From Bacteroidales bacterium (GTDB taxonomy: Bacteria > Bacteroidota > Bacteroidia > Bacteroidales > UBA932): DNA of 64,000 nucleotides. Positions 25,242-35,469 of this stretch are shown in pieces; position 1 is the stretch's first letter; each line of letters begins with the position of its first letter. The notes under the pieces were generated by a model. That model saw only the letters and a program-made list of their open reading frames with translations. It was not told the DNA's origin and ran no database searches. Both the position numbers and the translations under genes were made by a program. The stretch covers positions 24,817-88,816 of the forward strand of contig JAKSKH010000004.1 of the NCBI GenBank assembly GCA_024401855.1, given 5' to 3'.

Positions 25242-27332
25242 ATGGCGGTTTTACAAAACATTCGCGTAAAGTTCGGCGTTGTGATTTCCGTAATCATTGC
25301 GCTCGCGCTTTTGTCTTTCATAATTGATCCCAGCACTCTCGAGTCTGCCATCAATTCAATGTCGGCAAAATATGATGTCGGAAACATCGACGGAAAGAAA
25401 ATTTCCTACACCGATTTTCAGGCTGATATAGACAGGTACACGACAATCAATGAGATGCTCACCGGCTCTTCCGTACAGAACGAGCAGACCCAGACGCAGA
25501 TCAGGGATGCTGCATGGCAGGAACTTCTTGACAAGCACCTCTTCATCAAGAATGCCAAGGCGGCCGGAATTTCTGTCGGCGAAGCTGAAATGCTTGACCT
25601 TACTACCGGCAACAACGTTTCCCCTATGATTGCGTCCAACCCCGCTTTTGCGGATGAAAACGGAAACTTCTCCGTTGACAATCTTGTCAACTTCATCCAG
25701 CAGATAGACTCGGACAACAGCGGCCAGCTCCGCATATATTGGAACTATCTCCAGAACGCTATCTATACCCAGGAGTTCTATGCAAAATATGCGGCCCTCT
25801 TCTCAGGCAGCAATTATCAGAATGCCCTTCAGCTCGATGACGCTGTAGTTTCCGGAAACACCACTGCCAACATCGATTATGTAATGGCATCCTATCCCAT
25901 GGCAAACGACTCCACAATTAGCGTTTCAAGCAAGGAAATCAAGGATTACTACAACTCCCACAAAGATTTCTTCAAGCAGAATGCAAGCCGTGACATGGAG
26001 TATGTGGTATACGAGGTCGTTCCTTCAGAAAAAGACATTCAGGAGACTGCAGAAACAATGGACAAGGCGTATTCAGAATTCGCCGAGGCTTCCAATATGA
26101 AGACTTTCCTCCTCAAGAATTCAGAGAGGTCACTTTCTGAATACTGGTATAAGGACGGAGAACTCAGCACCATAAGCCAGGAACTCAATGACGCGGTATT
26201 TGCCGGTAACGACATCACTCCCGTAATCCGCAAAGGCAATTCATTCTTTGCAGGAAAGGTTATGGACAGCAAGATGATATCCGACTCCGTATATGTAAAG
26301 CATATCCTTCTTCAGGGAGATGGGGCAAAGGCTCTCGCAGACAGTCTTGCAGGCGTTGCCGCAAAGGGTGGCAGCTTCTCAAACCTTGCCGCACAGTATT
26401 CTGTTGACCAGAATTCCGCCACTGACGGAGAAATAGGTAATATCGGCTGGATGACCCAGACCTATATGATTCCCGGATTCGAGTCCGTGATTACCGCAGA
26501 GGTTGGCAAACCTTATGTGATCAACTCACAGTACGGCTCACACGTAGTTGTAGTTTCCAAGAAGACAGCTCCCGTAGTAAAGAAGCAGGTGGCTATCCTC
26601 GAGAAGACTGCCCTTGCAAGCAAGGAGACATTCAACAACTTCTATTCACAGGCCAACACCTTTGCCACTATTGCAGGTGGAACTTACGAAGGTTACAGGA
26701 AGGCCCTCGATTCAACCAAGGTTTATTCTCATTCAATGAACATCACCGAGGCCACCTCCACCTATGGAACCATTGATCAGGCCAAGGAAGTTACGAGATG
26801 GATATTCGACAATAAGGCCGGAAAGGCATCCAATATCATCACCGTCAACAACAACTACTTCTTCATTGCCGCTGTCAAGGCAGTTCATAAGGAAGGTTAC
26901 AAACCTGTCAACGAGGTGTCTTCTTCAATTTCACAGAAGCTCACTTCAGACAAGCTTATGGCAAAGACCAAGGCAGAAGTTGCAGAGAAGATCAAAGGCC
27001 TTACCACTCTTGAGCAAGTTGCCGAGGCTCTCAATTCAACGGTTACCAACCAGACAGCTGTTTCATTCTCTACTGCCGGATATTTCGGAGCAGTCGAGCC
27101 CGCTGTACTCGGTGCCGCTTCCGTTGCCAAGGAAGGAGAGATCTGTGGTCCTGTAGATGGAATCATGGGTGTTTATGTCTTCAAGGTATCCGACAGGAAA
27201 GCCGGTTCATTCTACACTGAAGACGATGCCAGAATGGCTGCAAGCCAGAAGGTGCAGTATGCTTCCCAGATGATCCTTCCCGTCATGATGCAGAATGCAG
27301 ACGTAAAGGACAACAGAGCAAGATTCTTCTAG
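25242..27332 (+). CDS. PpiD/SurA-like periplasmic peptidyl-prolyl isomerase
   Basis: A 696-residue chaperone-isomerase anchored in the inner membrane by one helix (FGVVISVIIALALLSFII, about 11-28). The SurA-type N-terminal region follows, with IDGKKISYTDFQADIDR. The parvulin (PPIC) domain spans about residues 347-450, with VKHILLQGDGAKALAD, FSNLAAQYSVDQNSATDGEIG and YGSHVVVVSKK. A second, degenerate C-terminal parvulin-like part is seen after about 500. It assists folding of outer-membrane proteins. The context with lptC and the barrel gene fits envelope assembly. A hairpin follows 20 bp after the stop. Confidence 0.9.
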   Translation: MAVLQNIRVKFGVVISVIIALALLSFIIDPSTLESAINSMSAKYDVGNIDGKKISYTDFQADIDRYTTINEMLTGSSVQNEQTQTQIRDAAWQELLDKHLFIKNAKAAGISVGEAEMLDLTTGNNVSPMIASNPAFADENGNFSVDNLVNFIQQIDSDNSGQLRIYWNYLQNAIYTQEFYAKYAALFSGSNYQNALQLDDAVVSGNTTANIDYVMASYPMANDSTISVSSKEIKDYYNSHKDFFKQNASRDMEYVVYEVVPSEKDIQETAETMDKAYSEFAEASNMKTFLLKNSERSLSEYWYKDGELSTISQELNDAVFAGNDITPVIRKGNSFFAGKVMDSKMISDSVYVKHILLQGDGAKALADSLAGVAAKGGSFSNLAAQYSVDQNSATDGEIGNIGWMTQTYMIPGFESVITAEVGKPYVINSQYGSHVVVVSKKTAPVVKKQVAILEKTALASKETFNNFYSQANTFATIAGGTYEGYRKALDSTKVYSHSMNITEATSTYGTIDQAKEVTRWIFDNKAGKASNIITVNNNYFFIAAVKAVHKEGYKPVNEVSSSISQKLTSDKLMAKTKAEVAEKIKGLTTLEQVAEALNSTVTNQTAVSFSTAGYFGAVEPAVLGAASVAKEGEICGPVDGIMGVYVFKVSDRKAGSFYTEDDARMAASQKVQYASQMILPVMMQNADVKDNRARFF

Positions 27333-27351
27333 CAGATATCAAATAATTTAG

Positions 27352-27392
27352 GAGGATGACTAAAAAGTCCGTCGGACTTAGAGGTCATCCTC
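27352..27392 (+). terminator. Long hairpin after ppiD (terminator or mobile-element end)
   Basis: GAGGATGAC at 27352-27360 pairs with GTCATCCTC at 27384-27392. Inside is a second exact stem, AAGTCCG and CGGACTT. No long T run follows. It may terminate ppiD transcription. The GGATGACTnAAAAGTC-like sequence also resembles ends of Bacteroidetes insertion elements, so a MITE origin is possible. Confidence 0.55.
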
Positions 27393-27395
27393 TGT

Positions 27396-27671
27396 TTGTA
27401 TAAAACATACTATCCAGAGAATGCTGCTCCGTTCTTGTTGAAGACTTTGACAATCCCGCCTCGCCATGCAGCAATACGGCAAAGCTGGAACGCATATTCT
27501 CAAATGTTCCACAGCTCAGCCGGCAGTGGCGTGGTTCCTATGAAGGAGATAATAATCTCATTGATAAAAGATGGATACGACGGGTGGTTCACGGTTGAGC
27601 ATTACGGTTCCCGCAACATGCTCACAGACGCGGGAAAATCCGTCGAATTCCTGAAAAACATCGAATTATAA
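27396..27671 (+). pseudogene. C-terminal remnant of a sugar-phosphate isomerase/epimerase (TIM barrel)
   Basis: Only the last part of a TIM-barrel (AP-endonuclease-2 type) protein remains. The recognisable stretch is FHSSAGSGVVPMKEI, then DGYDGWFTVEHYGSRNML and KSVEFLKNIEL at the end. The first 35 residues do not resemble the family and there is no upstream half in any frame, since ppiD ends 63 bp before it. It is a truncated gene rather than a small protein. It converges on the GH95 gene, 13 bp apart. A hairpin sits at its broken 5' edge. Confidence 0.6.
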
Positions 27672-27684
27672 TAAATGTGAATTA

Positions 27685-30042
27685 TTATTTCGAAGCGAAC
27701 TTCCAGACTCCGTCCTTGTTGAATTTCACTTTGATCTCCTTGCCATTGATGCGGGTCACGGCCTTCTTTGCAGAATCGCTTCTTATGGTAGCGCTGACGG
27801 CCTTCCCGCCTTCCCACTTAACGTCCACAGTGAATCCGCCTCTTGCCCTGAGTCCGCAGTATTCTCCTTCCGACCATTTGTCTGGCAGGGCCGGCAGGAT
27901 GTCGATAACTCCCGTGTGGGACTGTATCAGCATCTCAGCAATACCGGCGCATTCGCCGAAGTTGCCGTCTATCTGGAAAGGCGGATGTGTATTGAAGAGG
28001 TTTGGCAGAGTCAGCTCGCCGTCGAGGCACTCAACGCTTTCCAACGCGCCGTTGCCATCCTTCAGACGGGCGTAGAAACTGACCATCCAGGCCCTGCTCC
28101 AACCGGTATATGATCCCTTGCGTGTGACAGGATCCTCATTGTACTTGCGTCTGCGTTCGATGGTGCGTCTGGCCGCAGCGAATATGGCCGGATCGTTCTC
28201 GTTGATTATGGTACCCGGATAGAGTCCGAACAGGTGTGACATGTGCCTGTGACCCGGTTCGTTCTCTTCGTAGTCCTCTATCCATTCGCGTATGGTGTTG
28301 TACCTCTGTCCTATCACGATTGGAGGAAGCTTGGCCCTGGCAGCCTCGACCTTCCTGACGAAGTCGGCGTCAACTCCAAGAGTCCTGGCGGCGAGCACTG
28401 TGGCGTTGAAGAGTTCAGAGGCTATCTCGATATCCATCGTGGCACCGTAGGTCAGGTTATAGTTGTTCCCGTCGGAGTGGATATAAGCATTCTCAGGTGA
28501 GTTGGAAGGTGCTGTCACGAGGTGGCCTTCCTTGTCTTCTATCATGAATGAAAGGAGAAATTCCACGGCTCCCTTCATAGACGGATATGCCTTGTTGCGG
28601 AGATAGTCCATGTCGCAGGTGAAGGTGTACAGCTGCCATTGGTCAAGAGCCAGCCATGGCCCGGCTATGGGCAGTGTTCCCCAGCCGACTCCGTCACTGA
28701 TAGAGGTGTGTCCGAACGGATTGGAAAGGTGGTTGACAGTCCATCCTTCAGCTCCGAATGTCTTCCTGGCGGTTACGGCTCCGGGCTCGTGAAGGGTGTT
28801 GATCCAATCGGAATAGATTTCTGCGGTCTCCGCGAGGTTGGTGACTCCTGCGGGCCAGTAGTTCATCTGAATGTTGATGTTGGTATGGAAGTCAGAGTTC
28901 CAAGGCGCAATGAGGTCTCTGCACCAGATGCCCTGAAGGTTGGCGGGAAGCCTGCCCGGGCGCCTGGAGGAGCACATCAGCAGATAACGGCCATACTGGA
29001 AGTGCAGGGCGCTCAGGGCCGGGTCGCTGGCTCCGTTCCTAACGTCCTGTATGCGCTGGTCCGTAGAGACAAGGCTGCGGGTCTGATCGCCAAGGCAGAG
29101 GCTTACGCGGCCGAACATCGAGCTGTGCTCAGCTACGGACCGCTCTTTCATGGTGTCAAAGGATATGCCATTCACACTTGCGAGCTGTTTAGTGCTGAGT
29201 GCCAGCGGATCTATGTTGCGGTCAAAGTCACTCTTTTCAAAATTGTAGTCGGTGTTCATGGCCACGAGTATCACCGCCTCATCGGCGCCTCTGACATATA
29301 CTGAGTTGTTGACCGTGGTCGTGCCGCCTCCCTTGGCAATACACTTGACGGCTCCGGCGAACTTCATGTGGAGGCCTTCCGGACTGCCGTACTGGTCAGG
29401 CAGGTCGATGATCTGTCCTTCGATCTTGAGCGTATTGTTGTCAAGCGGGGAGGCTATGGCATTCTCCTCACGGAGATACGATGCCTTGAAAGTAAGGGTT
29501 CCCGGTTTTTCCGCCGACAACCTCATGACAAGGAGGTCGTCAGGAGCTGAAGTGAAGACTTCGCGCTTGAACCTTACCCCTCCCAAGCTGTATTCAACCT
29601 TGACTATGCCGGTGGAAAGGTCAAGTTGGCGCCTGTAATCGCTTACATCTCCGGTATCGCCGAAGTCAAGCTTGAGATCTCCGAATGTCTGATATGAACG
29701 TATGCGCATGAAAGGTCCCTGAAGTTCTTTTTCGGACATTGCCACCGCCTCCGCCACCTTTCCGTCAAGGAGGAGTTTCTGTATCTCGGGCATCACTGAT
29801 GCTGAAGCGGCGTTCCCGTCTTCCTTGCATCCGGCCCACAGGCTTTCTTCGTTCAGCTGTATGGTCTCTTCGACCGGTTGTCCGAAGACCATAGCTCCGA
29901 TGCGGCCGTTGCCCAAAGGAAGAGCCTCGGTCCATTCCGTGGCCGGATGGTCATACCATAGTGTGCAGGACCTGTTGCCGTCCTGGGCGTTTGCAGCCAT
30001 TGTCATAGTAATGACGGCGAGAATCAGTGTGATTTTTTTCAT
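27685..30042 (-). CDS. GH95 alpha-L-fucosidase-like glycoside hydrolase (exported)
   Basis: A 785-residue protein with a signal peptide ([19 protein letters not shown]). It shows [18 protein letters not shown] and [11 protein letters not shown] at the N-terminal beta domain and an (alpha/alpha)6 barrel. The barrel has [10 protein letters not shown] (the NxN pair of GH95, about residue 389), SNSPEN (candidate general acid Glu, about 513), [14 protein letters not shown], and [10 protein letters not shown] (Asp, about 692). GH95 enzymes cleave alpha-1,2-fucose or alpha-L-galactose from glycans. All three key positions are kept, so it is likely active. Expected location is periplasm or outside. 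The neighbouring galK and the second GH95 at 35.5 kb suggest glycan use. Confidence 0.9.
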   Translation of the reverse strand: MKKITLILAVITMTMAANAQDGNRSCTLWYDHPATEWTEALPLGNGRIGAMVFGQPVEETIQLNEESLWAGCKEDGNAASASVMPEIQKLLLDGKVAEAVAMSEKELQGPFMRIRSYQTFGDLKLDFGDTGDVSDYRRQLDLSTGIVKVEYSLGGVRFKREVFTSAPDDLLVMRLSAEKPGTLTFKASYLREENAIASPLDNNTLKIEGQIIDLPDQYGSPEGLHMKFAGAVKCIAKGGGTTTVNNSVYVRGADEAVILVAMNTDYNFEKSDFDRNIDPLALSTKQLASVNGISFDTMKERSVAEHSSMFGRVSLCLGDQTRSLVSTDQRIQDVRNGASDPALSALHFQYGRYLLMCSSRRPGRLPANLQGIWCRDLIAPWNSDFHTNINIQMNYWPAGVTNLAETAEIYSDWINTLHEPGAVTARKTFGAEGWTVNHLSNPFGHTSISDGVGWGTLPIAGPWLALDQWQLYTFTCDMDYLRNKAYPSMKGAVEFLLSFMIEDKEGHLVTAPSNSPENAYIHSDGNNYNLTYGATMDIEIASELFNATVLAARTLGVDADFVRKVEAARAKLPPIVIGQRYNTIREWIEDYEENEPGHRHMSHLFGLYPGTIINENDPAIFAAARRTIERRRKYNEDPVTRKGSYTGWSRAWMVSFYARLKDGNGALESVECLDGELTLPNLFNTHPPFQIDGNFGECAGIAEMLIQSHTGVIDILPALPDKWSEGEYCGLRARGGFTVDVKWEGGKAVSATIRSDSAKKAVTRINGKEIKVKFNKDGVWKFASK

Positions 30043-30079
30043 ATGTGTCGTGTGTTGTTATCGTACAGGATGGAATAAA

Positions 30080-30087
30080 CAAATTTA
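30080..30087 (-). promoter_or_regulatory. Bacteroidetes -7 element for the GH95 gene
   Basis: On the minus strand TAAATTTG matches TAnnTTTG, about 38 bp before the GH95 ATG. It sits between the galK terminator and the gene, where a promoter is needed. No clear -33 box. Confidence 0.45.
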
Positions 30088-30106
30088 GTTATTTTCTGGC
30101 AGATGA

Positions 30107-30143
30107 AGAAAAAAAGGCAGTTGCCTCTCGACAGCTGCCTTTT
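30107..30143 (-). terminator. Rho-independent terminator of the galK operon
   Basis: On the minus strand AAGGCAGCTGTC pairs with GGCAACTGCCTT across a short loop, with wobble pairs, and is followed by a run of T. It lies 38 bp after the galK stop and isolates galK from the GH95 gene. Confidence 0.78.
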
Positions 30144-30179
30144 GTGCAATCTATAATGTGATGCCCGTCAGGAATCCGC

Positions 30180-31334
30180 TTAGAGTTTCCTTGCTCCGTC
30201 GGAGATGACCACGTCGTAAATCTTGGGCTCATGTCCGAATTTGGCGGTGAAGTCCTTTACGGCCGCATCCACGAAAGGCTGGTAGAGTTCCTTCCTGACG
30301 AGGTTGATGGTGCATCCTCCGAAACCTCCTCCCATCACGCGTGAACCGCTGACATCCATCTTGCGGGCAAGTTTGTTGAGGAAATCAAGTTCCTCGCAGC
30401 TTACTTCATAAAGCTTGCTCATTCCGAAATGAGTCTGGTACATCATTTCGCCGGCGGTCTCATAGTCAGATCTCTCAAGGGCGTCGCAGACATCAAGGAC
30501 TCTCTGCACTTCACCTATCACGTACTCTGCGCGGAGGAAATCCTCTTCGGGAATTTCTGTGCGGACTTCTTCAAGCCACACGCGTTTTGCGTCGCTGAGG
30601 AACTCCACTTCCGGATGATTCTTGCGGATGGCGGCCGCTGCGTTTTCGCAGGAAGCGCGGCGTTTATTGTAAGCGGAAGAAGCAAGCTCGTGCTTTACGC
30701 AGGAGTCAATAAGGACAAGTTTGTATCCTGCAGCCTCGGGATCAAAGGGGAAATACTTGAATTCCAAAGTCTTGCAGTTCAGGCGGATAAGGCAGCCGGC
30801 CTTGCCGAAGCAGGAAGCGAACTGGTCCATGATTCCGCAGTTCACACCGCAGTAATTGTGCTCTGTACTCTGACCGATCTTTGCGAGTTCGAACTTGTCA
30901 ATCCCATTCTGGAATATCTCGTTGATGGCAAAGGCGAAAGTGCTCTCAAGGGCTGCAGAAGATGAAAGTCCTGCTCCGAGGGGAACGTCTCCGGCAAAAA
31001 CGGTATCGAAGCCTTCAACCTTTCCACCTCTCTTGATGGTTTCGCGGCAGACTCCGAAGATGTAGCAGGCCCAGGCCTCCTTCGGTTTGTCCTCCTCATT
31101 GAGGCCGAAGGTGGTTTCTGCATCGTAGTCGAGTGAATATGCGCGGACCTTGTCAGTTCCGTTCAACTTGATTTCCGCAACGATTCCTTTGTCTATTGCA
31201 CCGGGGAAAACATAACCGCCGTTATAGTCGGTGTGCTCTCCTATAAGGTTGATTCTTCCGGCGGAAGCATAGGCTTCTCCGCCTTCTCCGTAGAGCGAGA
31301 CGAATTTCTCGTGAATTTTGGATTGCATGCTCAT
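30180..31334 (-). CDS. galK: Galactokinase
   Basis: GalK phosphorylates alpha-D-galactose in the Leloir pathway. The 384-residue GHMP kinase has the substrate signature GRINLIGEHTDYNGGYVFPG (about 27-46), the ATP loop DVPLGAGLSSSAALE (about 115-129), and a C-terminal GSRVMGGGFGGCTINLV. Two in-frame ATGs at 31334 and 31328 are possible starts. It follows the exported endonuclease/phosphatase gene by 13 bp. The mutarotase galM is in the window at 49 kb. The gene ends before a strong terminator. Confidence 0.95.
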   Translation of the reverse strand: MSMQSKIHEKFVSLYGEGGEAYASAGRINLIGEHTDYNGGYVFPGAIDKGIVAEIKLNGTDKVRAYSLDYDAETTFGLNEEDKPKEAWACYIFGVCRETIKRGGKVEGFDTVFAGDVPLGAGLSSSAALESTFAFAINEIFQNGIDKFELAKIGQSTEHNYCGVNCGIMDQFASCFGKAGCLIRLNCKTLEFKYFPFDPEAAGYKLVLIDSCVKHELASSAYNKRRASCENAAAAIRKNHPEVEFLSDAKRVWLEEVRTEIPEEDFLRAEYVIGEVQRVLDVCDALERSDYETAGEMMYQTHFGMSKLYEVSCEELDFLNKLARKMDVSGSRVMGGGFGGCTINLVRKELYQPFVDAAVKDFTAKFGHEPKIYDVVISDGARKL

Positions 31335-31347
31335 GATTATTATGTGA

Positions 31348-32232
31348 TTAAAAAATTAGTTGTATAAGTATAGGGTAATGGTCGCTCAGCCCTCCCTGGT
31401 ATTTCATACCGTTGTAGGTTCTCCGGGGTTTCTGCCCGCCGAATCCTCTGTCGGGGGTACTCAGGCATTCGTCTGCGTACACACTTTCCTTTATCTTCAT
31501 CTTCCCCCTTGCAAAATATCCGTCAATCTTTTCCCACGTTCCTTTGTATTTGAGAGTCCCGACCTTGGCTGACGGCCATAAAGTGTCATTGAAGTCACCC
31601 ACGGCAATGACTCTTGGATGTCCCTCAGATACAAGCGAATCGCAAATCCCGTTCATTCTGTCCATAGCCGTCTTCCTTTTATTCCCGCTCCCCTCACCCA
31701 GTTTTGACGGATGGTGATTTACAAGAACGTCAATTTTATCGAATTCTGCAAGAAGAATGTCTCTGGTGTGCATTATGTTTCCACCCTCGTAATACAGGTG
31801 CTTGGGCTCGGACGAATTCAGCTTCAGAGAACTTTTCCTGTAAATGAGGGCGCAGTCTATCCCCCGGCTGTCGGGTGAGTCGTAGTGGACAATTCCATAA
31901 TCAAGTTTCCTCAACATTGTGGACTTCACGAGTTGTTTTACAACATATCCGTTTTCAACCTCCGCAAATCCTATTACGTCGGGCAGGCGGCCATATTCGT
32001 CCCCTGCCTTCAGGATTGTCTTTGCAATGCCGTTGCATTTGGCATAAAAGCGCTTGGGAGTCCAGTGCCGCTGCCCCTTCACAGAAAACTCCTTGTCCGA
32101 ACCGCCTCCGCCCTGGTCTGTGTAGTCGAAGAAATTCTCAACGTTCCAGAACATAATCAGGAGGGAGTCGCACCGGGCGGAGGCGCTTATAGAAAAAAGA
32201 ATGAGCAAAAGTGCCGTGCAAGTCTTTTTCAT
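31348..32232 (-). CDS. Exported endonuclease/exonuclease/phosphatase-family protein
   Basis: A 294-residue protein with a signal peptide (TCTALLLILFSISASARC). The EEP fold is shown by FWNVENFFDY, IGFAEVENGYVVKQLV, VNHHPSKLGEG, VIAVGDFNDTLWPS and the terminal GLSDHYPILIQL. These supply the metal-binding Glu and Asp and the catalytic histidine pair. Similar exported proteins are nucleases or phosphatases of unknown target. It is the first gene of a two-gene unit with galK and is divergent from the porin gene. Confidence 0.86.
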   Translation of the reverse strand: MKKTCTALLLILFSISASARCDSLLIMFWNVENFFDYTDQGGGGSDKEFSVKGQRHWTPKRFYAKCNGIAKTILKAGDEYGRLPDVIGFAEVENGYVVKQLVKSTMLRKLDYGIVHYDSPDSRGIDCALIYRKSSLKLNSSEPKHLYYEGGNIMHTRDILLAEFDKIDVLVNHHPSKLGEGSGNKRKTAMDRMNGICDSLVSEGHPRVIAVGDFNDTLWPSAKVGTLKYKGTWEKIDGYFARGKMKIKESVYADECLSTPDRGFGGQKPRRTYNGMKYQGGLSDHYPILIQLIF

Positions 32233-32269
32233 AGCTACTAATATCGTGATTTTTCAACAAAAAAACGCG

Positions 32270-32277
32270 TATCTTTG
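32270..32277 (+). promoter_or_regulatory. Bacteroidetes -7 element for the porin gene
   Basis: TATCTTTG matches TAnnTTTG exactly, ending 14 bp before the ATG at 32292. It sits in the 59-bp gap between the divergent endonuclease and porin genes. Confidence 0.5.
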
Positions 32278-32291
32278 CAAGATATCCGACC

Positions 32292-33233
32292 ATGATGAAA
32301 AAACTGTCCGTTCTGCTTTTTGCAATCTTCATGTACATCGGGGCGCATGCCCAGGATGTGGATGTGAGAATGGAAACAAGGTTGAGCTTCTGCAATACCG
32401 GATTCAAGGCAGAGAGGCTCAGCCTGGCCGTAAGCGGAAGCTTCAATGAAAAATGGTCATTCAATTTCTTTCAAAACCTCAACAAGCCCATTGAACCCAG
32501 GGATGTCCTGAATGCCACGGACAAGATGTTCATCCGCTATGCTCCCGACCCAGCCTGGACTTTTCAGTTCGGCAAGATGCCTCTTGCCATAGGATCATGG
32601 GAGTATGATGCTTTCCCGATAGACGTGTACTACTACACATATTACATAGACAACTATATGTCCCCTTTCCAGATAGCAATTTCAGGACAATATAATTTCA
32701 GGAATGGCAAGGACGCCGTGCAGTTCCAGTTTGCAAGAAGCCCGCTTGCAGAGGTAGGCGACTACCGCATGTTCTCCTATAATCTGATGTGGAACGGCAT
32801 ACACGGACCTCTGCATTTCCTCTATTCGGCGAATGTCGAGCAGTTCAACGGCGGATACAGATGTCTTGCCTGTCTTGGAACCAAACTTACGCTTGACAGA
32901 TTTTCTGCTTATGTGGATCTGTCGGGGGCCCGCTTCTCAAATTTCGGAAGCGGTATGATTCACTCCGCAACGGCCTGTACAAGGCTGGATTGGCAGATAA
33001 TTCCCAAACTGTCGGCTTTTGCCAAGTTTACTGCAGACAGAGACCGTGATATTTACGAAGGAGTCAAATTCGGAGGAGGCTTCGAGTTCTTCCCTGTCAA
33101 AGGCAGCAGAGACGTACGTATACACATTCAGATACACAGAGAGAATTCAAATGCGGCACACGCCACGCTCGCGTCCGCAGGAGCAAAGTGGAACTTCCAT
33201 ATTTACAGGAAAAATGCAGAAGAAAAAAAATAA
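32292..33233 (+). CDS. Porin-like outer-membrane protein (porin O/P type)
   Basis: A 313-residue exported protein with a signal (KLSVLLFAIFMYIGAHA). The mature part consists of amphipathic beta strands such as WTFQFGKMPLAIGSWEYDA and AVQFQFARSPLAEVGDY, with aromatic girdles. This resembles the phosphate-selective porin O/P family. It is somewhat short for that family. The Met at 32292 or at 32295 could be the start. It overlaps the following membrane protein gene by 20 bp. Substrate unknown. Confidence 0.72.
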   Translation: MMKKLSVLLFAIFMYIGAHAQDVDVRMETRLSFCNTGFKAERLSLAVSGSFNEKWSFNFFQNLNKPIEPRDVLNATDKMFIRYAPDPAWTFQFGKMPLAIGSWEYDAFPIDVYYYTYYIDNYMSPFQIAISGQYNFRNGKDAVQFQFARSPLAEVGDYRMFSYNLMWNGIHGPLHFLYSANVEQFNGGYRCLACLGTKLTLDRFSAYVDLSGARFSNFGSGMIHSATACTRLDWQIIPKLSAFAKFTADRDRDIYEGVKFGGGFEFFPVKGSRDVRIHIQIHRENSNAAHATLASAGAKWNFHIYRKNAEEKK

Positions 33234-34350
33234 ATATACAGGCGGAATATGCTGCCTGGTTATCGTAGGAGCGCTATTTACGTACCTCGGTATGAGGATG
33301 GGGACAGCCAATATGCTCAATACCATAATGCATACGGCGCATGACCTGCTGCTCAACACCGTATTCTATCTGATGGCAATCTGTGTCATCACCGGGGCGT
33401 TGGGACGCATACTCACGGAATTCGGTGTCGTATCCCTGCTTGAAAGTTTGCTCAGACCCTTTATGAGGCCGCTTTTCAATCTTCCCGGAGTGGCATCCCT
33501 GGGGGCGGTAGTGACATTCCTGTCAGATAACCCTGCCATCATATCCCTTGCAAAGGACAGGCGTTTCGCCTCCTGCTTCAAGAAATACCAGTTCATCTCC
33601 TTGACCAACTTCGGGACCGCATTCGGAATGGGCATCCTTGTAATTGTTTTCATGATCGGGCAGGGATTCAGCTGGGAGCCCTTCGTGGGGCTTTTCGGTG
33701 CATTCTGCGGTTGCATTGTCTCAACAAGGCTGATGCAGCATTTCATTCTCAAGACCAACCCTTCCTACAAGGATGAGCCTGCCGTTGAAGAAAATGTCAT
33801 TGATTCGGCGGAAGAAGAGAAAAACAGCGGCGAATCGCTCCTGATAAGAGTGCTCAATGCGGTACTGGACGGAGGAAAGTCCGGAGTGGAGATAGGGCTT
33901 GCCATCATACCGGGAGTGCTTGTCATTTCCACGTTGGTGATGATTTTTACGTTCGGTCCCGGACCTGCCGGCGCATATACGGGAGCCGCATACGAAGGTA
34001 CTGAACTCCTTCCCCGGCTTGCCGGCAAGGTGAATTTCATATTCGAATGGCTGTTCGGTTTCAATGACCCTCATCTGATCGCCTTCCCAATCACGGCTCT
34101 TGGAGCGGTAGGTGCCGCCCTCAGCCTGGTTCCCAATTTTATGGCCCAGGGATGGATGGACGGCAATGCCATTGCGGTCTGCACTGCCATAGGAATGTGC
34201 TGGAGCGGATATCTCAGCACCCATACAGCAATGCTCGACACCCTCGGATACAGGAGACTTACGGGAAAAGCCATCCTGTCACATACCATAGGAGGTTTTG
34301 TCGCCGGAATTGTGGCTCATTTCATATATGTACTGATAACTTTATTATAA
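33214..34350 (+). CDS. Nucleoside-recognition (Gate) domain membrane protein
   Basis: About 378 residues with multiple membrane helices. The first is [19 protein letters not shown]. Two Gate-domain halves follow, one around [20 protein letters not shown] and [19 protein letters not shown], the other around [20 protein letters not shown] and [21 protein letters not shown] soluble acidic loop separates them. The family is annotated as a transporter-like membrane protein (CD0519/CD1768 type) with unknown substrate. I set the start at ATG 33214, inside the last codons of the porin gene. It is 6 bp before ychF. Confidence 0.78.
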   Translation: MQKKKNKYTGGICCLVIVGALFTYLGMRMGTANMLNTIMHTAHDLLLNTVFYLMAICVITGALGRILTEFGVVSLLESLLRPFMRPLFNLPGVASLGAVVTFLSDNPAIISLAKDRRFASCFKKYQFISLTNFGTAFGMGILVIVFMIGQGFSWEPFVGLFGAFCGCIVSTRLMQHFILKTNPSYKDEPAVEENVIDSAEEEKNSGESLLIRVLNAVLDGGKSGVEIGLAIIPGVLVISTLVMIFTFGPGPAGAYTGAAYEGTELLPRLAGKVNFIFEWLFGFNDPHLIAFPITALGAVGAALSLVPNFMAQGWMDGNAIAVCTAIGMCWSGYLSTHTAMLDTLGYRRLTGKAILSHTIGGFVAGIVAHFIYVLITLL

Positions 34351-34356
34351 ACGGAT

Positions 34357-35457
34357 ATGTCTTTGAAGTGCGGAATAGTAGGACTCCCCAATGTAGGAAA
34401 ATCCACTTTGTTCAACTGTGTAAGTTCCGGGAAAGCCCAGAGCGCCAATTTCCCTTTTTGTACCATAGAACCCAACCTCGGTTCCACCAACGTGCCGGAC
34501 AAGAGGCTTGAGGTCCTGTCAGACATCTGCAAGCCGCAGCGCACAATACCTGCAACCGTCGATATTGTGGATATAGCCGGGCTTGTCAAGGGGGCCAGCC
34601 GCGGAGAAGGCTTGGGCAACCAGTTCCTTGCCAACATCCGCGAATGCGACGCCATCCTGCATGTGCTCCGCTGCTTCGATGACGGGAATGTCGTGCACGT
34701 CGATGGAAGCGTGGATCCCGTACGCGACAAGGAAGTGGTGGATACGGAACTTCAGATCAAGGACCTCGAGACGGTTGAGGCGCGTTTCGCCAAGGCCGAG
34801 AAAGCCGGGAAGGCGGGAGACAAGGACGCCCGCAAACTGGCCGACCTGCTCACCCGTTACCGTGAGGCCCTGCTCGCAGGCAAGTCCTGTCGCAGCGTCG
34901 CGCTCATAAACGAAGAGGAAGCGGCAATCGCACGTGACCTTTTCCTTCTGACCAACAAGCCCGTGATGTATGTCTGCAATGTTGATGACGCATCCGCGGT
35001 CAGCGGCAACAGGTACGTCGATGCCGTGCGCGAGGCCGTCCGGGAGGAGAATGCGGAAATCCTCATCATCTCCGCCAAGACCGAATCCGAGATTGCCGAA
35101 ATGGAGGACTACGACGACAGGCAGATGTTCCTTGAGGAAATGGGCTTGGAGGAGTCCGGAGTCGTCAGACTCATTCAGGGGGCGTACCACCTCCTGGGCC
35201 TGCAGACCTTCTTCACCGCCGGTGCCGATGAATGCCGTGCGTGGACCATCCACAAGGGAGACAAGGCCCCTAAGGCGGCCGGTGTCATCCATACCGATTT
35301 TGAGAAAGGCTTTATCCGCGCGGAAGTGATAAAGTATGAGGATTTTGTGGCTCTCAAGACCGAATCTGCCGTGCGTGCCGCCGGAAAGATGGGCATCGAG
35401 GGCAAGGAGTATGTAGTGCAGGACGGAGATATAATGCACTTCCTTTTTAACGTCTAA
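34357..35457 (+). CDS. ychF: Redox-regulated ATPase YchF (Obg family)
   Basis: A 366-residue TRAFAC protein that binds ATP rather than GTP and associates with ribosomes. Seen: [60 protein letters not shown] (in place of the NKxD motif), and the C-terminal TGS-like domain with [14 protein letters not shown] and [16 protein letters not shown]. It ends with [16 protein letters not shown]. Nothing unusual. Confidence 0.96.
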   Translation: MSLKCGIVGLPNVGKSTLFNCVSSGKAQSANFPFCTIEPNLGSTNVPDKRLEVLSDICKPQRTIPATVDIVDIAGLVKGASRGEGLGNQFLANIRECDAILHVLRCFDDGNVVHVDGSVDPVRDKEVVDTELQIKDLETVEARFAKAEKAGKAGDKDARKLADLLTRYREALLAGKSCRSVALINEEEAAIARDLFLLTNKPVMYVCNVDDASAVSGNRYVDAVREAVREENAEILIISAKTESEIAEMEDYDDRQMFLEEMGLEESGVVRLIQGAYHLLGLQTFFTAGADECRAWTIHKGDKAPKAAGVIHTDFEKGFIRAEVIKYEDFVALKTESAVRAAGKMGIEGKEYVVQDGDIMHFLFNV

Positions 35458-35469
35458 ACTTCTTCAAAA

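Noticed and set aside
34519-35439. Long open frame on the - strand opposite ychF (306 residues)
   Set aside because: ychF has all family motifs. The antisense product is a low-complexity mirror of high-GC codons.
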